64,000 bases of DNA, from contig NZ_AP027362.1 in the NCBI RefSeq assembly GCF_030295935.1, forward strand, positions 2,852,001-2,916,000. The letters are read 5' to 3'. The notes beneath the pieces were generated by a model that made no database searches, was not told the DNA's origin, and saw nothing but the letters and a program-made list of their open reading frames with translations. Source of the DNA: Thalassotalea piscium. GTDB taxonomy: Bacteria > Pseudomonadota > Gammaproteobacteria > Enterobacterales > Alteromonadaceae. How positions within the stretch are numbered: position 1 is the stretch's first letter; every line of letters begins with the position of its first letter. Position numbers and translations under genes: made by a program. Below, piece after piece: positions 9,510 through 19,650 of this stretch.

Positions 9510-12500
9510 GTGTATAGATTTTCAATCAGGCATTGGTTATTCCGTTTCAAAAAAATGCGTTTAGAATCCCATTTACTCATGTTTATACTTTTACTGCCAT
9601 GTGTAGTTGCAGCAAAAGAAATTACACTGCCATATATCAATACTGAGATTCGCTTCCAAAGTTTAGATACCTACGACGGCCTCTCGCAAAGTTACGCAAT
9701 TGATATTATACAAGACAAACAAGGCTTTATTTGGATTGCTACGGGTGATGGACTCAATCGCTATGACGGCAATGAATTTGTTCACTACCGCAGTGACGCA
9801 TTTGATCCCCATACTGTTGCCCATAACTTCATCCGTAACCTTTTTATTGATAATTCAGGCACACTTTGGGTTGGGACTGATGACGGCTTGAGTAGATACA
9901 ATAATGAATTAGATAATTTTGATAACTTTACTCACGATGAGAATAATGATGAAAGCTTAACCGACAATATAGTGTGGGAGGTATATCAAGACAATAAGGG
10001 AATTATCTGGGTAGCAACGGAACTAGGATTACATAAATACAACGCTGGTACTGAAACATTTACCGCAATAAAAGTACGTGGCATCACCGACAAACTTCAA
10101 GAAATCAAAACTATATTTCAAGATAAAAAAGGGAATTACTGGCTAGGTACATATGAAAATGGCATTTATATTGTTAGTGAGGACTTTTCATACGCCGTTT
10201 CTTTACAAGAAAAAAACAAATGGGATTTGCAAGTTAACACCGACTCATTGCATGAAATAGAAGTTATTGACGATAATTATTGGCTTGCTACTAGTGATGG
10301 TGTTTTTGTTATTAACCAAACCTATCAAATAGTTGAACAATATCCATTTAACAACGGTCAAAAAAACAAGGGTCATACAGTTGTTAAAAGCATTGAAAAT
10401 ATCAAGAATACCCATGTTTGGTTAGCAACAAATGATGGGGTAAAGGTCATAAATTTACTTAGTGGGAAGATAAGTAAATACTTCGCTCAAGAAAATGCTT
10501 CAACTACGATTTCCCATAATGACATTTTCAGCATCAAAGCAGATAAATCTAATAAAGTTTGGATAGGATCCAGAAATGGAGTAAACATCTTCGACCCAAA
10601 CGCTAATTTACTAAAAAATAGTACTCAAATAAATCCACAATTGAATGGAGCTGTGGCTTCATTCGTTCAATATAATGACACTATATTATTTTCTAGCGAT
10701 GATGAACTTTACAGGCTGGATGATAAAAACCAAAATATACTTAAAATACACACTACCTTACAATCACCTATATATAAACTTTTAACAAATGGAAGTTCTC
10801 TCCTTATATTGACCGAAAATGATGAACTCTTCACATTAACTGAGGATGGTCAGTTAAAGAAACACAATAACTGGAAAAGCAATCAATTATTAGAGCCTTG
10901 GCGTAAATCTTTTTTACTTAATACAGAGCTTTGGTTTATCAACACGAATGGATTACTAAGCAGTTATAACATTGAAACACATACAATTAATGTTAAACAA
11001 AAGTTAAAGAACATTAGAGCTTTTGATATAAATATAAGCGATAACAATGATAAAAACAATTTCTGGTTGATGTCTAAGGATGGCTCAATATATAAGTATA
11101 ATATCCCTAATAATGAAATACGCAAGATACCATTTACTTCACAAAGTAACTTTATTGCTAGTAAAGCTACCATAATAAAAAGTAATGACAGGTGGTTATT
11201 ACTCGGCTCTGAAAGCCAAGGCGTGTTATTAATTGAAAAAGCTACAGGGGACTCTTACGTTTTTAATAATAAAGATGGGCTTAGTAATAATTTTATTGCT
11301 GATATTCAAGTAGATAATAAAAATAACTTTTGGTTTAGTACCAACAAAGGTATTTCAACCTTATCGACTAAAACGAAGAGAGTTCGCACGTTTGAAAGTC
11401 CTTTTGATTTAAAAAACAATGAATATTTCAATGGTAGCTCACTTATAACAAAGAATGGAATCGCGTATTTTGGAGGCCTAAAGGGATTTAGGTATTTTAA
11501 TACCGCTGACTTACAACCCAGCAATCATCAATTCAGCAAGCCGGTACTAACACGATTACTCATTGCAAATCGAGAAGTTAAAGTAAGTAAAAACAATATC
11601 TCAACTTCAGAGCAAAGCACAAAAAAATCACTAACCATACCCAAGCAACTTAATAGTTTATCCTTATTAACCTTACAATATATTCACTCTCCTATTACTA
11701 TAGAGTTCAGCTCCCCTAATGCTGAAATGAAACAAGATATTGCCTACAGATACCGTTTACAGGGTTTAGAAGACGAATGGATAGAGACAAGCGTAAACAA
11801 AGCTTATGCAACCTATACTAATTTAAGTGCTGGTAATTATACGTTTGAGCTCCAAGTATACGACTTGCTAAACCCTCAACACTTCAAAAGTAGAACACTT
11901 TCAATCGATATTCTTCCACCTTGGTGGTTGTCAAACGGCGCACTGCTTATTTATAGCCTATTGAGCTTATTAGTGATTGCTTATTTAATTCAACAGGTAA
12001 GACACAAACGACTGTCTCATTTACAAATAAAGCAAAGTGAAGAGCGCCTTAAGTTGTCACTTTGGGGAAGTGGCGATGAAATGTGGGATTGGAATATTAA
12101 AAGTGGAAAAATATACCGTTCTAATATTTGGGGAATTTTAGAATTTCCACAAGACGGCAAACGTAATGTTGGCGGTGATAAAACGAATGTTCATGAGAAC
12201 GATATGCCAAGAATTCGAGAAGCGTTAGATGAACACTTTAAAGAGAAGACTGAACATTTTGAAGCCACCTACCGTGTTAGAAATAAAGAAAACAATTGGG
12301 TTTGGGTGTTAGACAGAGGAAAAGTAGTTGAACGTGACGATAAGGGCCAACCTGCCAGAATGACCGGCACCTTAAAAGATATTAGCCAAATGAAAAAAGC
12401 CGATGAGCGCTTAAAGCTTTTTGCAAAGTGTATTGAGAACATTTCAGATGCAGTAATAATTTATGATCGTTTATTTAATATTGTCGACATTAATAAGTCT

Positions 12501-14078
12501 TTCCAGCGCATTACAAATAAAACTAAGCGCCAAATGATTGGCAAAAGCATGAAGTTTAACCAGTATCCTGAGCACTTTACTCAAAATGTCAAAAAACATT
12601 TACTACAAAAAGGTGGTTGGCATGGAGAAATTGAGAGTAAACGTGAGAATGGTGAGGTTTACTTAACTGATTTAAACATTGATATAATTCGTGATGAGAG
12701 CGGTAATATATCTCATTTTGTCGGTGTATTTTCAGATATAACAAAGCGTAAAGCAACCGAAGCTGAACTGAGAAAGCTTGCGAATTCTGATACGTTAACT
12801 GGCTTACCTAACCGGTCCTACTTTCAAGCAAATCAAATGAGATTAGTTAAATCTGAAATACCTCATGCATTATTAGTGTTTGATCTTGATAACTTTAAAA
12901 AAGTTAACGACTCAATGGGGCATGAAGCCGGCGATATATTACTTTGTAAAGTCGCAGAGCGTATTCGCAGCGTTGGACGCAGCAACGACACCGTTTACCG
13001 TCTAGGTGGGGATGAATTTAGTATTATTGTTGAAAACACTAACGATATACACACTATAACCTCTATTGCTAAAAAAATTCTTAAAATAATTGCAGAGCCT
13101 TTAAAGTTAAGGAATCAAGAGATCGTCTTATTCTCAAGTATTGGTATAGTTCTGTACCCAGAAGATGGCGCTAACCCTCACGAACTGTTAAAAAATGCTG
13201 ACACTGCCATGTATCATGCTAAAAACGCAGGCGGTAATCGTTATCAGTTTTTTAATGATTCAATGAATAAAAAAGCAGTAAAACGCTTACAAATCGAAAA
13301 CTTAATTCGTCATGGGTTAAAAGAAGATTATTTTTCAGTGTTCTATCAACCAAAAATTGAAATATCAACAGGCAAAGTGGCCGGTATGGAGGCCTTGGTG
13401 CGTTTTGAAACGCCCTCAAAAGGCATTATCAGCCCTGTAGTATTTATTCCCGTTTCGGAAGAAACAGGGCAAATAATCGATATTGGTGAAATTGTATTAA
13501 GAAAAGCTTGTCATGCCACCAAAAAATGGGTTGATACAGGGTTGTTTGACGGTCGAATCGCCGTAAACTTATCTGCTGTACAGTTCACCCAGCCAAACCT
13601 GGTTGGTATGATCGCAGATATCCTAAAAGAAAGTCGGTTACCTGCTAAATATCTTGAGTTAGAGATCACTGAAGGCACTGTTATGGATTCTCCGCAAGCT
13701 GCAATAGAGACTATGCTTCAAATACGTGCGATGGGAATTCATTTATCGTTAGATGACTTTGGCACTGGCTACTCGTCATTAGCTTACTTGAAGAAATTTC
13801 CGCTTAACACATTAAAAATTGATAAGGCATTTATTGATGATATTGAAAGCTCAGAGCAAGGTCGTAATATGGTGGCTACTATTGTTACTATTGCTCACAA
13901 CCTAGGTTTACAGGTTGTAGCGGAGGGCGTTGAAACGAATCAACAGCTAAGCTTTTTATCTGGGTTAAGATGCGAGCAACTTCAAGGCTATTTATACAGT
14001 AAACCGTTACCAGAAAAAGATTTTCGTAGTTATTTACTCTCACATCAAATTACTGACAAATCTACGTCGTTCAAATAA
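9510..14078 (+). CDS. Beta-propeller sensor with PAS, GGDEF and EAL domains
   Basis: A 1522-residue membrane sensor for cyclic-di-GMP turnover. Order: signal/anchor (1-36), a long periplasmic region of two-component-regulator propeller repeats (about 45-690, repeated W(I/V)(A/G)T-type blades), a Y_Y_Y domain (about 720-790), a membrane helix (about 809-830), two PAS domains (about 845-1085), GGDEF and EAL. The GGDEF motif is intact with an I-site RSND five residues before it. EAL is intact (GMEALVRF, DDFGTGYSSLAYL, EGVET). GTG at 9510 is preceded by AAGG; ATG at 9555 would leave a cleaner signal peptide but has no ribosome-binding site. Both synthesis and hydrolysis look possible. Confidence 0.93.
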   Translation: MYRFSIRHWLFRFKKMRLESHLLMFILLLPCVVAAKEITLPYINTEIRFQSLDTYDGLSQSYAIDIIQDKQGFIWIATGDGLNRYDGNEFVHYRSDAFDPHTVAHNFIRNLFIDNSGTLWVGTDDGLSRYNNELDNFDNFTHDENNDESLTDNIVWEVYQDNKGIIWVATELGLHKYNAGTETFTAIKVRGITDKLQEIKTIFQDKKGNYWLGTYENGIYIVSEDFSYAVSLQEKNKWDLQVNTDSLHEIEVIDDNYWLATSDGVFVINQTYQIVEQYPFNNGQKNKGHTVVKSIENIKNTHVWLATNDGVKVINLLSGKISKYFAQENASTTISHNDIFSIKADKSNKVWIGSRNGVNIFDPNANLLKNSTQINPQLNGAVASFVQYNDTILFSSDDELYRLDDKNQNILKIHTTLQSPIYKLLTNGSSLLILTENDELFTLTEDGQLKKHNNWKSNQLLEPWRKSFLLNTELWFINTNGLLSSYNIETHTINVKQKLKNIRAFDINISDNNDKNNFWLMSKDGSIYKYNIPNNEIRKIPFTSQSNFIASKATIIKSNDRWLLLGSESQGVLLIEKATGDSYVFNNKDGLSNNFIADIQVDNKNNFWFSTNKGISTLSTKTKRVRTFESPFDLKNNEYFNGSSLITKNGIAYFGGLKGFRYFNTADLQPSNHQFSKPVLTRLLIANREVKVSKNNISTSEQSTKKSLTIPKQLNSLSLLTLQYIHSPITIEFSSPNAEMKQDIAYRYRLQGLEDEWIETSVNKAYATYTNLSAGNYTFELQVYDLLNPQHFKSRTLSIDILPPWWLSNGALLIYSLLSLLVIAYLIQQVRHKRLSHLQIKQSEERLKLSLWGSGDEMWDWNIKSGKIYRSNIWGILEFPQDGKRNVGGDKTNVHENDMPRIREALDEHFKEKTEHFEATYRVRNKENNWVWVLDRGKVVERDDKGQPARMTGTLKDISQMKKADERLKLFAKCIENISDAVIIYDRLFNIVDINKSFQRITNKTKRQMIGKSMKFNQYPEHFTQNVKKHLLQKGGWHGEIESKRENGEVYLTDLNIDIIRDESGNISHFVGVFSDITKRKATEAELRKLANSDTLTGLPNRSYFQANQMRLVKSEIPHALLVFDLDNFKKVNDSMGHEAGDILLCKVAERIRSVGRSNDTVYRLGGDEFSIIVENTNDIHTITSIAKKILKIIAEPLKLRNQEIVLFSSIGIVLYPEDGANPHELLKNADTAMYHAKNAGGNRYQFFNDSMNKKAVKRLQIENLIRHGLKEDYFSVFYQPKIEISTGKVAGMEALVRFETPSKGIISPVVFIPVSEETGQIIDIGEIVLRKACHATKKWVDTGLFDGRIAVNLSAVQFTQPNLVGMIADILKESRLPAKYLELEITEGTVMDSPQAAIETMLQIRAMGIHLSLDDFGTGYSSLAYLKKFPLNTLKIDKAFIDDIESSEQGRNMVATIVTIAHNLGLQVVAEGVETNQQLSFLSGLRCEQLQGYLYSKPLPEKDFRSYLLSHQITDKSTSFK

Positions 14079-14102
14079 TCTCACTAATTACGTTTTTTTG
14101 AC

Positions 14103-14137
14103 GCTAGCGTTTAAGCTCTCGCTAGCACCTATTTTTA
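14103..14137 (+). terminator. Possible terminator after the GGDEF/EAL sensor gene
   Basis: GCTAGCG (14103-14109) and CGCTAGC (14120-14126) form a 7-bp stem with a 10-nt loop, followed after ACCTA by a T run (14133-14137), 25 bases past the stop codon of the large sensor gene. Confidence 0.45.
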
Positions 14138-14205
14138 AAGGCCTTAACATATTGGCACACTTCTCGCTTAATGAAGTTGACTTTTAATAATAAGGAAAAA
14201 TAAAA

Positions 14206-14418
14206 ATGTTAACATCAATTATCTTAGCGCTATCAGTATCAGCAACTCCTGCAACACCGGTAGACTCTCTCGATTTATTACAACAAGAGAATGAGAATAT
14301 AGCATCATCAGAAGTAGTTGCACGCAAGCATGTCCGTGTTGTACGTAAGCATGTACGTGTTGTACGTAAGCATGTTCGTGTTGAAGATAATAATTCAGCT
14401 GTAACAACTTCTTTATAG
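14206..14418 (+). CDS. Small secreted peptide with RKHVRVV tandem repeats, unknown
   Basis: I do not recognise this gene. The 70-residue product begins with a short hydrophobic segment ending in small residues (ALSVSATPA), a plausible signal peptide. An acidic middle (LLQQENENIASSE) follows, then three direct heptads RKHVRVV/RKHVRVV/RKHVRVE encoded by a 21-bp tandem repeat, then a polar tail. AAGGA lies about 10 bases before the ATG. A second small gene follows 9 bases after the stop. The mature peptide would be strongly cationic, with alternating basic and valine residues. A cationic surface or antimicrobial-type peptide is only speculation. Confidence 0.55.
   Translation: MLTSIILALSVSATPATPVDSLDLLQQENENIASSEVVARKHVRVVRKHVRVVRKHVRVEDNNSAVTTSL
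14320..14382 (+). repeat. Three tandem 21-bp units
   Basis: Units at 14320-14340, 14341-14361 and 14362-14382 follow the pattern GTACGTAAGCATGTNCGTGTT with few changes. The first unit is the most diverged (GCACGC start). Each encodes one heptad of the small secreted peptide, so copy number may vary between strains by slippage. Confidence 0.9.
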
Positions 14419-14427
14419 AGGTTTTTT

Positions 14428-14532
14428 ATGCTAAAAATTATTAAAAAACTTTTTATTGCTGAGCCTAAAGCGAATGCAATAGCAGAAAAAATTGAAATAA
14501 ACGAAATGCCTGCCAATGTTTGGTGGCGCTAG
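14428..14532 (+). CDS. 34-residue hypothetical protein following the repeat peptide
   Basis: A short reading frame, ATG at 14428 to TAG at 14530-14532, preceded by AGAGG 7 bases upstream, beginning 9 bases after the repeat-peptide stop. The product has a basic/hydrophobic N-terminus (MLKIIKKLFIAEP), an alanine/glutamate-rich middle and ends NVWWR. I recognise no family. The good ribosome-binding site and tight spacing suggest co-translation with the upstream peptide; conservation would be needed to be sure it is a gene. Confidence 0.45.
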   Translation: MLKIIKKLFIAEPKANAIAEKIEINEMPANVWWR

Positions 14533-14599
14533 TTGAATTAAATAATCGCTACAAGGAAGTTAGCGACTATATTATAGAAATCTTCCCAGTCTCTAAAAG

Positions 14600-14803
14600 C
14601 TAAGCTTTTAATATTGAATAATCAAAACCGAATAACCTATTAATTTTCATTCGCTTTTTCATACAAAACATTGGCCATACTAATGGTCCAAAACACAACC
14701 CAGCACAAGCCCAGCGTTTCCTTCCTAAACCACTCGACATTGCCTGACAATAAAAAAATACAGAAAATATAAGTGCGATAAGGCTAATACAAAGCAACAA
14801 CAT
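14600..14803 (-). CDS. Small membrane protein, unknown function
   Basis: A 67-residue product with an N-terminal transmembrane helix (about 2-20) and a second hydrophobic stretch (CAGLCFGPLVWPMF, about 33-46), separated by a short basic loop (GLGRKRW). It ends in a basic tail. It resembles short uncharacterised inner-membrane proteins of Alteromonadales, but no function can be given. AGG precedes the ATG by about 10 bases. It lies downstream of fadJ on the same strand, beyond a terminator, so it is probably separately expressed. Confidence 0.55.
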   Translation of the reverse strand: MLLLCISLIALIFSVFFYCQAMSSGLGRKRWACAGLCFGPLVWPMFCMKKRMKINRLFGFDYSILKA

Positions 14804-14904
14804 AAAAACTTTAACCTAAATAGAGTATCAAAAAAACGCGCGCAAATATACGCCATGTAGCTATAATTTTCAAGGTTCAGTAAAAAACTTATCAATTTTT
14901 AGTA

Positions 14905-14933
14905 CAAAAAAGAGGCAATAACCTGCCTCTTTT
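14905..14933 (-). terminator. Rho-independent terminator of fadIJ
   Basis: TGCCTCTTTT (14924-14933) and AAAAGAGGCA (14908-14917) form a 10-bp stem with a 6-nt loop. On the minus strand it is followed by a T run, 41 bases past the fadJ stop. Confidence 0.85.
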
Positions 14934-14973
14934 AGGTGAAACTCCGCCGTATTAGCGGCAATAAACTGATGCT

Positions 14974-17109
14974 TTAGTCGTAAAACTTACTATTTTCTTC
15001 AGCCATTTTAATCAGTAACTCACACGGAACAAATCGGTCACCATAGGCTTTAGACCATTGGTTCATTTTACTAACAATTTGAGGAGCGCCTATCGTATCA
15101 ATATATCTGAAAGGGCCACCTAAGAATGGAGGAAAACCTATACCAAATATAGCACCAATATCTCCGTCCCTAGCGTTACGAATTATGCTCTCATCTAAAC
15201 ATCTCGCTGCTTCATTAAGCATCATATATACACATCTTAATGCTATATCATCCGTTGCAACTGTTTGTGTTTTATTAATGCCAAGTAAAGTATAAACACT
15301 CTCATCAACAGTTTTCTTTTTAGTGCTATTATATAAATAAAAGCCTTTTTTAACCTTTTTACCTAAGCGACCGTCAGCTATTAGTTTGTCAAATGCTGGT
15401 GGCGGTGAAAACCTATCACCAAGCTCTGCCTGTAGAATAGGGCCAATTTTAGCGCCAATATCTATACCAACTTCATCAAGAAGTTGCATCGGTCCTACAG
15501 GGAAACCAAACTTAACCAACGCCTTATCTAAAGCTTCTATTGGGGTGCCATCAAGCAGCATTAGCGCGGCTTCATTCATATAGGGAGCAAGTATACGGTT
15601 AACATAAAAACCCGCTTTATCTTTAACCACTATTGGCGTTTTACCTTGTTTTTTAGCTAAAGCAACCGTTGTTGAAATAGTTTCATCTGACGTTTTATCA
15701 TGAGCAATAATTTCAGCAAGTGGCATTTTATCCACTGGTGAAAAATAATGTAGGCCAATCACATTTTCAGGGCGTTTAGCTTTAGCTGCTATTTGACCTA
15801 TCGGTAGACTTGAAGTATTGCTGGCAAAAATCGTGTTTTCTTTACAGTTTGCTTCTATGTCTGCAACCATTGATTGCTTTAGTGATAAATCTTCAAAAAC
15901 CGCTTCAATGACTACATCTGCTGACTTAAAACCTTTATAATCAAGCGCTCCTGTGATCATAGCCATTTGTTTTTGCATTTCACTTTTCAACATAAATCGA
16001 CGTTTAACTTTTTTATTTAACAAGTCGAATGAATACTTTAACGCGTGATGAATCCCTTGGTGAGAAATATCTTTAATTCTAACCGGTAAATTAGCTTTAG
16101 TTGCTGTTACGAAGGCAATACCGCCACCCATTAAACCGCCACCTAAAACACCAACATTCTCAATGACTCTTGGAGCAACACCCTCAATCCCCTGCTCTTT
16201 TTTCATATCCGTTGTGGCAAAGAATATTTGACGGAGTTGAGCTGACTCTGGACTCATGACAAGTTGACCAAAGTGATCCGCTTCAGTTTGATAACCTTTG
16301 GCTAGTGTTTGTTCCACGCCCACTTTTACACAGTCTATAATTTTTATAGGTGCAGGGTAATTCCCTTTAGTTTTCGCAATAACACTCTTCAGCGCTTGAC
16401 TGAAAAGCACTTTCCTACCTAAGCTGGTACGCTCGAGCGCTTTACCTACAAAAGAAAGTTTCACCTCTTTATTATTTTGTTGACCTGTTTTCACTTTACC
16501 CGATAAGGCAAGCTTTTCAGCCACACTAATCAATACACTGTTAGGGGCTACGTCATCAACCAAGCCAGACTTCAATGCCTGCTTAGCTCGTAATTGTTTA
16601 CCCGTTAACATCATATCGAGTGCTTTTTGAATACCCACTAATAAAGGTAAGCGTTGTGTACCACCACTACCTGGTAACAAACCTAATTGTACTTCAGGTA
16701 AGCCTAGTGCTGTTTTAGCTGAATCACTACAAACACGAGCATGACATGCCATTGCTAGCTCTAAACCGCCACCTAAACAAGCGCCATTAATAGCAGCAAC
16801 CACAGGTATAGATAAATTAGCAATTTGGTCGAAAATCATTTGTCCTTGGCGAGATAATGCCGTTGCTTCAGCTGCACTTTGGCAATTTGCCAACATGTTA
16901 ATGTCTGCACCAGCAACAAACGAGTCTGCTTTACCACTTAGTAAGATAACCCCTTTCAAACTAGTATCAGATTTAATTTCCTGTAATACTTCAGCTATTT
17001 CGTCAGCAAATTCAGCTTTTAGGGTGTTCATCGACTCGCCATGAACATCCATCACTAAATGGGCTAAACCATTCTCTTGTTTTTTTAGAGTAAATGTATT
17101 GTTGCTCAT
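14974..17109 (-). CDS. fadJ: Fatty-acid oxidation multifunctional enzyme FadJ
   Basis: Alpha subunit of the second beta-oxidation complex: enoyl-CoA hydratase/isomerase plus 3-hydroxyacyl-CoA dehydrogenase. I start it at ATG 17109 (711 residues, like E. coli FadJ) rather than further upstream: this ATG overlaps the fadI stop as TAATG, GGAGA precedes it, and family similarity begins there. The crotonase domain (about 1-190) has GGGLELA with Glu117 and LPEV with Glu139, the catalytic pair. The NAD-binding GGGLMGGG and the dehydrogenase LHYFSP histidine motif follow. Translationally coupled to fadI. Confidence 0.96.
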   Translation of the reverse strand: MSNNTFTLKKQENGLAHLVMDVHGESMNTLKAEFADEIAEVLQEIKSDTSLKGVILLSGKADSFVAGADINMLANCQSAAEATALSRQGQMIFDQIANLSIPVVAAINGACLGGGLELAMACHARVCSDSAKTALGLPEVQLGLLPGSGGTQRLPLLVGIQKALDMMLTGKQLRAKQALKSGLVDDVAPNSVLISVAEKLALSGKVKTGQQNNKEVKLSFVGKALERTSLGRKVLFSQALKSVIAKTKGNYPAPIKIIDCVKVGVEQTLAKGYQTEADHFGQLVMSPESAQLRQIFFATTDMKKEQGIEGVAPRVIENVGVLGGGLMGGGIAFVTATKANLPVRIKDISHQGIHHALKYSFDLLNKKVKRRFMLKSEMQKQMAMITGALDYKGFKSADVVIEAVFEDLSLKQSMVADIEANCKENTIFASNTSSLPIGQIAAKAKRPENVIGLHYFSPVDKMPLAEIIAHDKTSDETISTTVALAKKQGKTPIVVKDKAGFYVNRILAPYMNEAALMLLDGTPIEALDKALVKFGFPVGPMQLLDEVGIDIGAKIGPILQAELGDRFSPPPAFDKLIADGRLGKKVKKGFYLYNSTKKKTVDESVYTLLGINKTQTVATDDIALRCVYMMLNEAARCLDESIIRNARDGDIGAIFGIGFPPFLGGPFRYIDTIGAPQIVSKMNQWSKAYGDRFVPCELLIKMAEENSKFYD

Positions 17110-18413
17110 TAGTCTGTCTCCACTATCATTGCTGCACCTAGACCACCTGCTGCACATGCGGTTGTTAACCCTATTCCACCGCCGCGACGGTTCAGTTCAT
17201 TTAATGTTTGTACAATAAGTCGAGTACCAGTGGCAGCAAACGGATGCCCATAGGCTAATGAACCGCCCATCACATTAAACTTATCCATATCGATTTCACC
17301 AATGGCTTTATCACGATTCAAATGAGTTTGAGCAAACTTTTTACTGGCAAACATTTTCATATTTGCTAAAGCCTGAGCAGCAAACGCTTCATGCATTTCA
17401 ATTAAGTCTAAATCTTTTAATTCTAATCCTGCACGTTTCAATGCTATTGGTGTTGCATAACTAGGACCCATTAACATGTCTTCCCATACATCAATTGCAG
17501 CAAATCCGTAACTACGTATATAACCTAATGGTTTATAGCCTAACTCTTTAGCTCGTCCTTCACGCATCATTAATACTGCTGATGCACCATCGGTTAATGC
17601 GGTACTGTTAGCCGCAGTCACCGTGCCATGCTTACGGTCAAATACGGGACGTAGTCTGGCATAACTTGCCAGCTCTGAGTTATCTCTATAACAGTTATCT
17701 TTGTCTACATAATGATTATAAGGCTCTACATGTGCAGCCATTACTTCACCATCAAGCTTACCTTCATTCCAACTTTTAGTTGCTAGTGTATGAGAACGGT
17801 GCGCTAACTCATCTTGTGCTTCGCGGGTTATCCCATGGGTTTTTGCCATTTGTTCCGCAGTTTGCCCCATTGAAAGCCCTGTTGAATATTCAGCTACAGC
17901 AGGAGGAACAGGTAAAATATCTTTTAAGCCAAGCTTTCTTATTAACGCAAACTTTTGTCCGAAAGTTTTCGCTTTGCTTAAGTCAAGTAACGTTCGGGCA
18001 AACTTTTTAGACACACCAATAGGGGCGACAGAAGATGAGTCTGCTCCACCAGCAACACCAACATCAACCATTCCAGACATTATTGACTCTGCAATGTTTA
18101 CGGTTGACTGAAAGCTTGTTGCACAAGCTCGAGAAACACTGTAAGCATCGGTGTGTACGTTCATGCCAGTACCTAAAACAATTTCACGCGCAATGTTTGG
18201 AGCTTCCGGCATTTGCACCACTTGCCCAAAAACTAACTGTTGAATTATTTGCGGATCAATATCACTGCGCTTAATTAGCTCATTAACGACTATTTTACCT
18301 AAGTCTACCGCAGGAATACCATGAAATGCTGTCGCTTGCTTTACAAAAGGCGTACGTAATCCCGCTACAATCGCGATTCGCTCACCATTTGCTGTTTGAA
18401 GTTTTACTGTCAT
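17109..18413 (-). CDS. fadI: 3-ketoacyl-CoA thiolase FadI
   Basis: Beta subunit of the complex; cleaves 3-ketoacyl-CoA with CoA to release acetyl-CoA. The 434 residues match FadI rather than the shorter FadA. The nucleophile Cys97 is in SRACATSFQ, and the second-half motifs [14 protein letters not shown] and [13 protein letters not shown] carry the active-site His and Cys. It is the first gene of fadIJ. A GGTCTGACC-centred palindrome lies 16 bases before the start codon, suggesting FadR control. Confidence 0.96.
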   Translation of the reverse strand: MTVKLQTANGERIAIVAGLRTPFVKQATAFHGIPAVDLGKIVVNELIKRSDIDPQIIQQLVFGQVVQMPEAPNIAREIVLGTGMNVHTDAYSVSRACATSFQSTVNIAESIMSGMVDVGVAGGADSSSVAPIGVSKKFARTLLDLSKAKTFGQKFALIRKLGLKDILPVPPAVAEYSTGLSMGQTAEQMAKTHGITREAQDELAHRSHTLATKSWNEGKLDGEVMAAHVEPYNHYVDKDNCYRDNSELASYARLRPVFDRKHGTVTAANSTALTDGASAVLMMREGRAKELGYKPLGYIRSYGFAAIDVWEDMLMGPSYATPIALKRAGLELKDLDLIEMHEAFAAQALANMKMFASKKFAQTHLNRDKAIGEIDMDKFNVMGGSLAYGHPFAATGTRLIVQTLNELNRRGGGIGLTTACAAGGLGAAMIVETD

Positions 18414-18428
18414 TCTATTTCCTTAACA

Positions 18429-18443
18429 AGAGGTCTGACCTCT
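18429..18443 (-). promoter_or_regulatory. Putative FadR operator upstream of fadI
   Basis: AGAGGTCTGACCTCT is a perfect 7-1-7 palindrome whose core GGTCTGACC matches the FadR recognition core (CTGGTCNGACCAG in E. coli). It lies 16 bp before the fadI start codon, a position where binding would block transcription until long-chain acyl-CoA is present. No fadR gene is in the window. Confidence 0.7.
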
Positions 18444-18659
18444 GAGTTTATGCTTTAATTCTAACCATTAATATTATTTTTTCAACCTAAGCCTACTTTT
18501 TATTTAAACGCAGGTACAAACTAAGACTTAAAATACTGTCAATGATAATTAATTTTTACAATTTAATACTGGCAGTTGTTTTTTATTTGTTGAACCATAT
18601 ATCTAATGACAAGTCGAATAATTCGAATAACAATTTTAACCAAAAGTAACTAATTTATT

Positions 18660-19616
18660 ATGGCTATTGAGCACTTTTCATCATTAAAAGAACATTTATC
18701 TGAACAAATTATTGGTCAACACGCTTTAGTAGAAAATTTACTAATCGCTTTATTAGCAAATGGTCACTTAATTGTAGAAGGTCCTCCGGGATTAGCAAAG
18801 ACACGTGCGGTTAATGCGTTAGCTGAAGGAGTAGAAGCTGATTTTCATCGTATTCAGTTTACACCTGACTTATTACCAGCAGATTTAACCGGTACCGATA
18901 TATACCGACCTGAAGATGGAACGTTTGTATTTCAATCCGGCCCTTTGTTTAGAAACTTAGTATTGGCAGATGAAATTAACCGTGCCCCAGCAAAAGTACA
19001 ATCGGCACTTTTAGAAGCCATGGCCGAAGGGCAAATTACGGTTGGACGAAATACTTATAAATTACCTGAACTATTTCTCGTAATGGCAACACAGAACCCA
19101 ATAGAGCAAGAAGGTACCTATCCGTTACCCGAAGCTCAGCTCGATCGCTTTTTAATGCATATTGAAATAGATTACCCAGATGCTGCCAGCGAATTACAAA
19201 TTCTGAAGTTAAATAGAGGTGAGGCACTTAACAAACAAAAACAACATTTAAGCCAAATATCACAAAAAGATATTTTTTCTGCCCGCGAACAAGTATTAAA
19301 TATTCATATGGCACCTGCTATAGAGCAGTATATTGTTGATTTAATAATGGCGACACGCCAACCTGAAAAGTATGATGACAAGTTAAAACAATGGCTAGCT
19401 TATGGTGCAAGCCCTAGAGCTACCATCGCACTTGATCGATGCTCTCGTGCAAGAGCTTGGTTACATGGCCGAGACTTTGTTGGGCCTGAAGATGTTCAAG
19501 CTGTATTTCATAACGTGTTGCGTCATCGTGTATTATTGACTTATCAAGCAGAAGCAGAGGGTATAAATAGCAATCAATTACTTGATCATATTCTAAGCCT
19601 TGTTGCTGTCGCCTAG
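18660..19616 (+). CDS. MoxR-family AAA+ ATPase
   Basis: A chaperone-like AAA+ ATPase of the MoxR family, which usually works with neighbouring von Willebrand factor A proteins to activate or assemble a partner complex. The 318 residues have Walker A GPPGLAKT (41-48), Walker B VLADEIN (101-107), sensor 1 in ATQNPIEQEG and an arginine-rich C-terminal lid. It heads a six-gene operon and is divergent from fadI. No clear ribosome-binding site is seen before the ATG. Confidence 0.93.
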   Translation: MAIEHFSSLKEHLSEQIIGQHALVENLLIALLANGHLIVEGPPGLAKTRAVNALAEGVEADFHRIQFTPDLLPADLTGTDIYRPEDGTFVFQSGPLFRNLVLADEINRAPAKVQSALLEAMAEGQITVGRNTYKLPELFLVMATQNPIEQEGTYPLPEAQLDRFLMHIEIDYPDAASELQILKLNRGEALNKQKQHLSQISQKDIFSAREQVLNIHMAPAIEQYIVDLIMATRQPEKYDDKLKQWLAYGASPRATIALDRCSRARAWLHGRDFVGPEDVQAVFHNVLRHRVLLTYQAEAEGINSNQLLDHILSLVAVA

Positions 19617-19650
19617 TTGTGTTTTTTATTGATATATTTATCGAAATAAT

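Noticed and set aside
14184-14516. Minus-strand 110-codon frame with TCLRTTR-type repeats
   Set aside because: It is the antisense reading of the 21-bp tandem repeat and two plus-strand small genes, which have ribosome-binding sites; the antisense frame has none.
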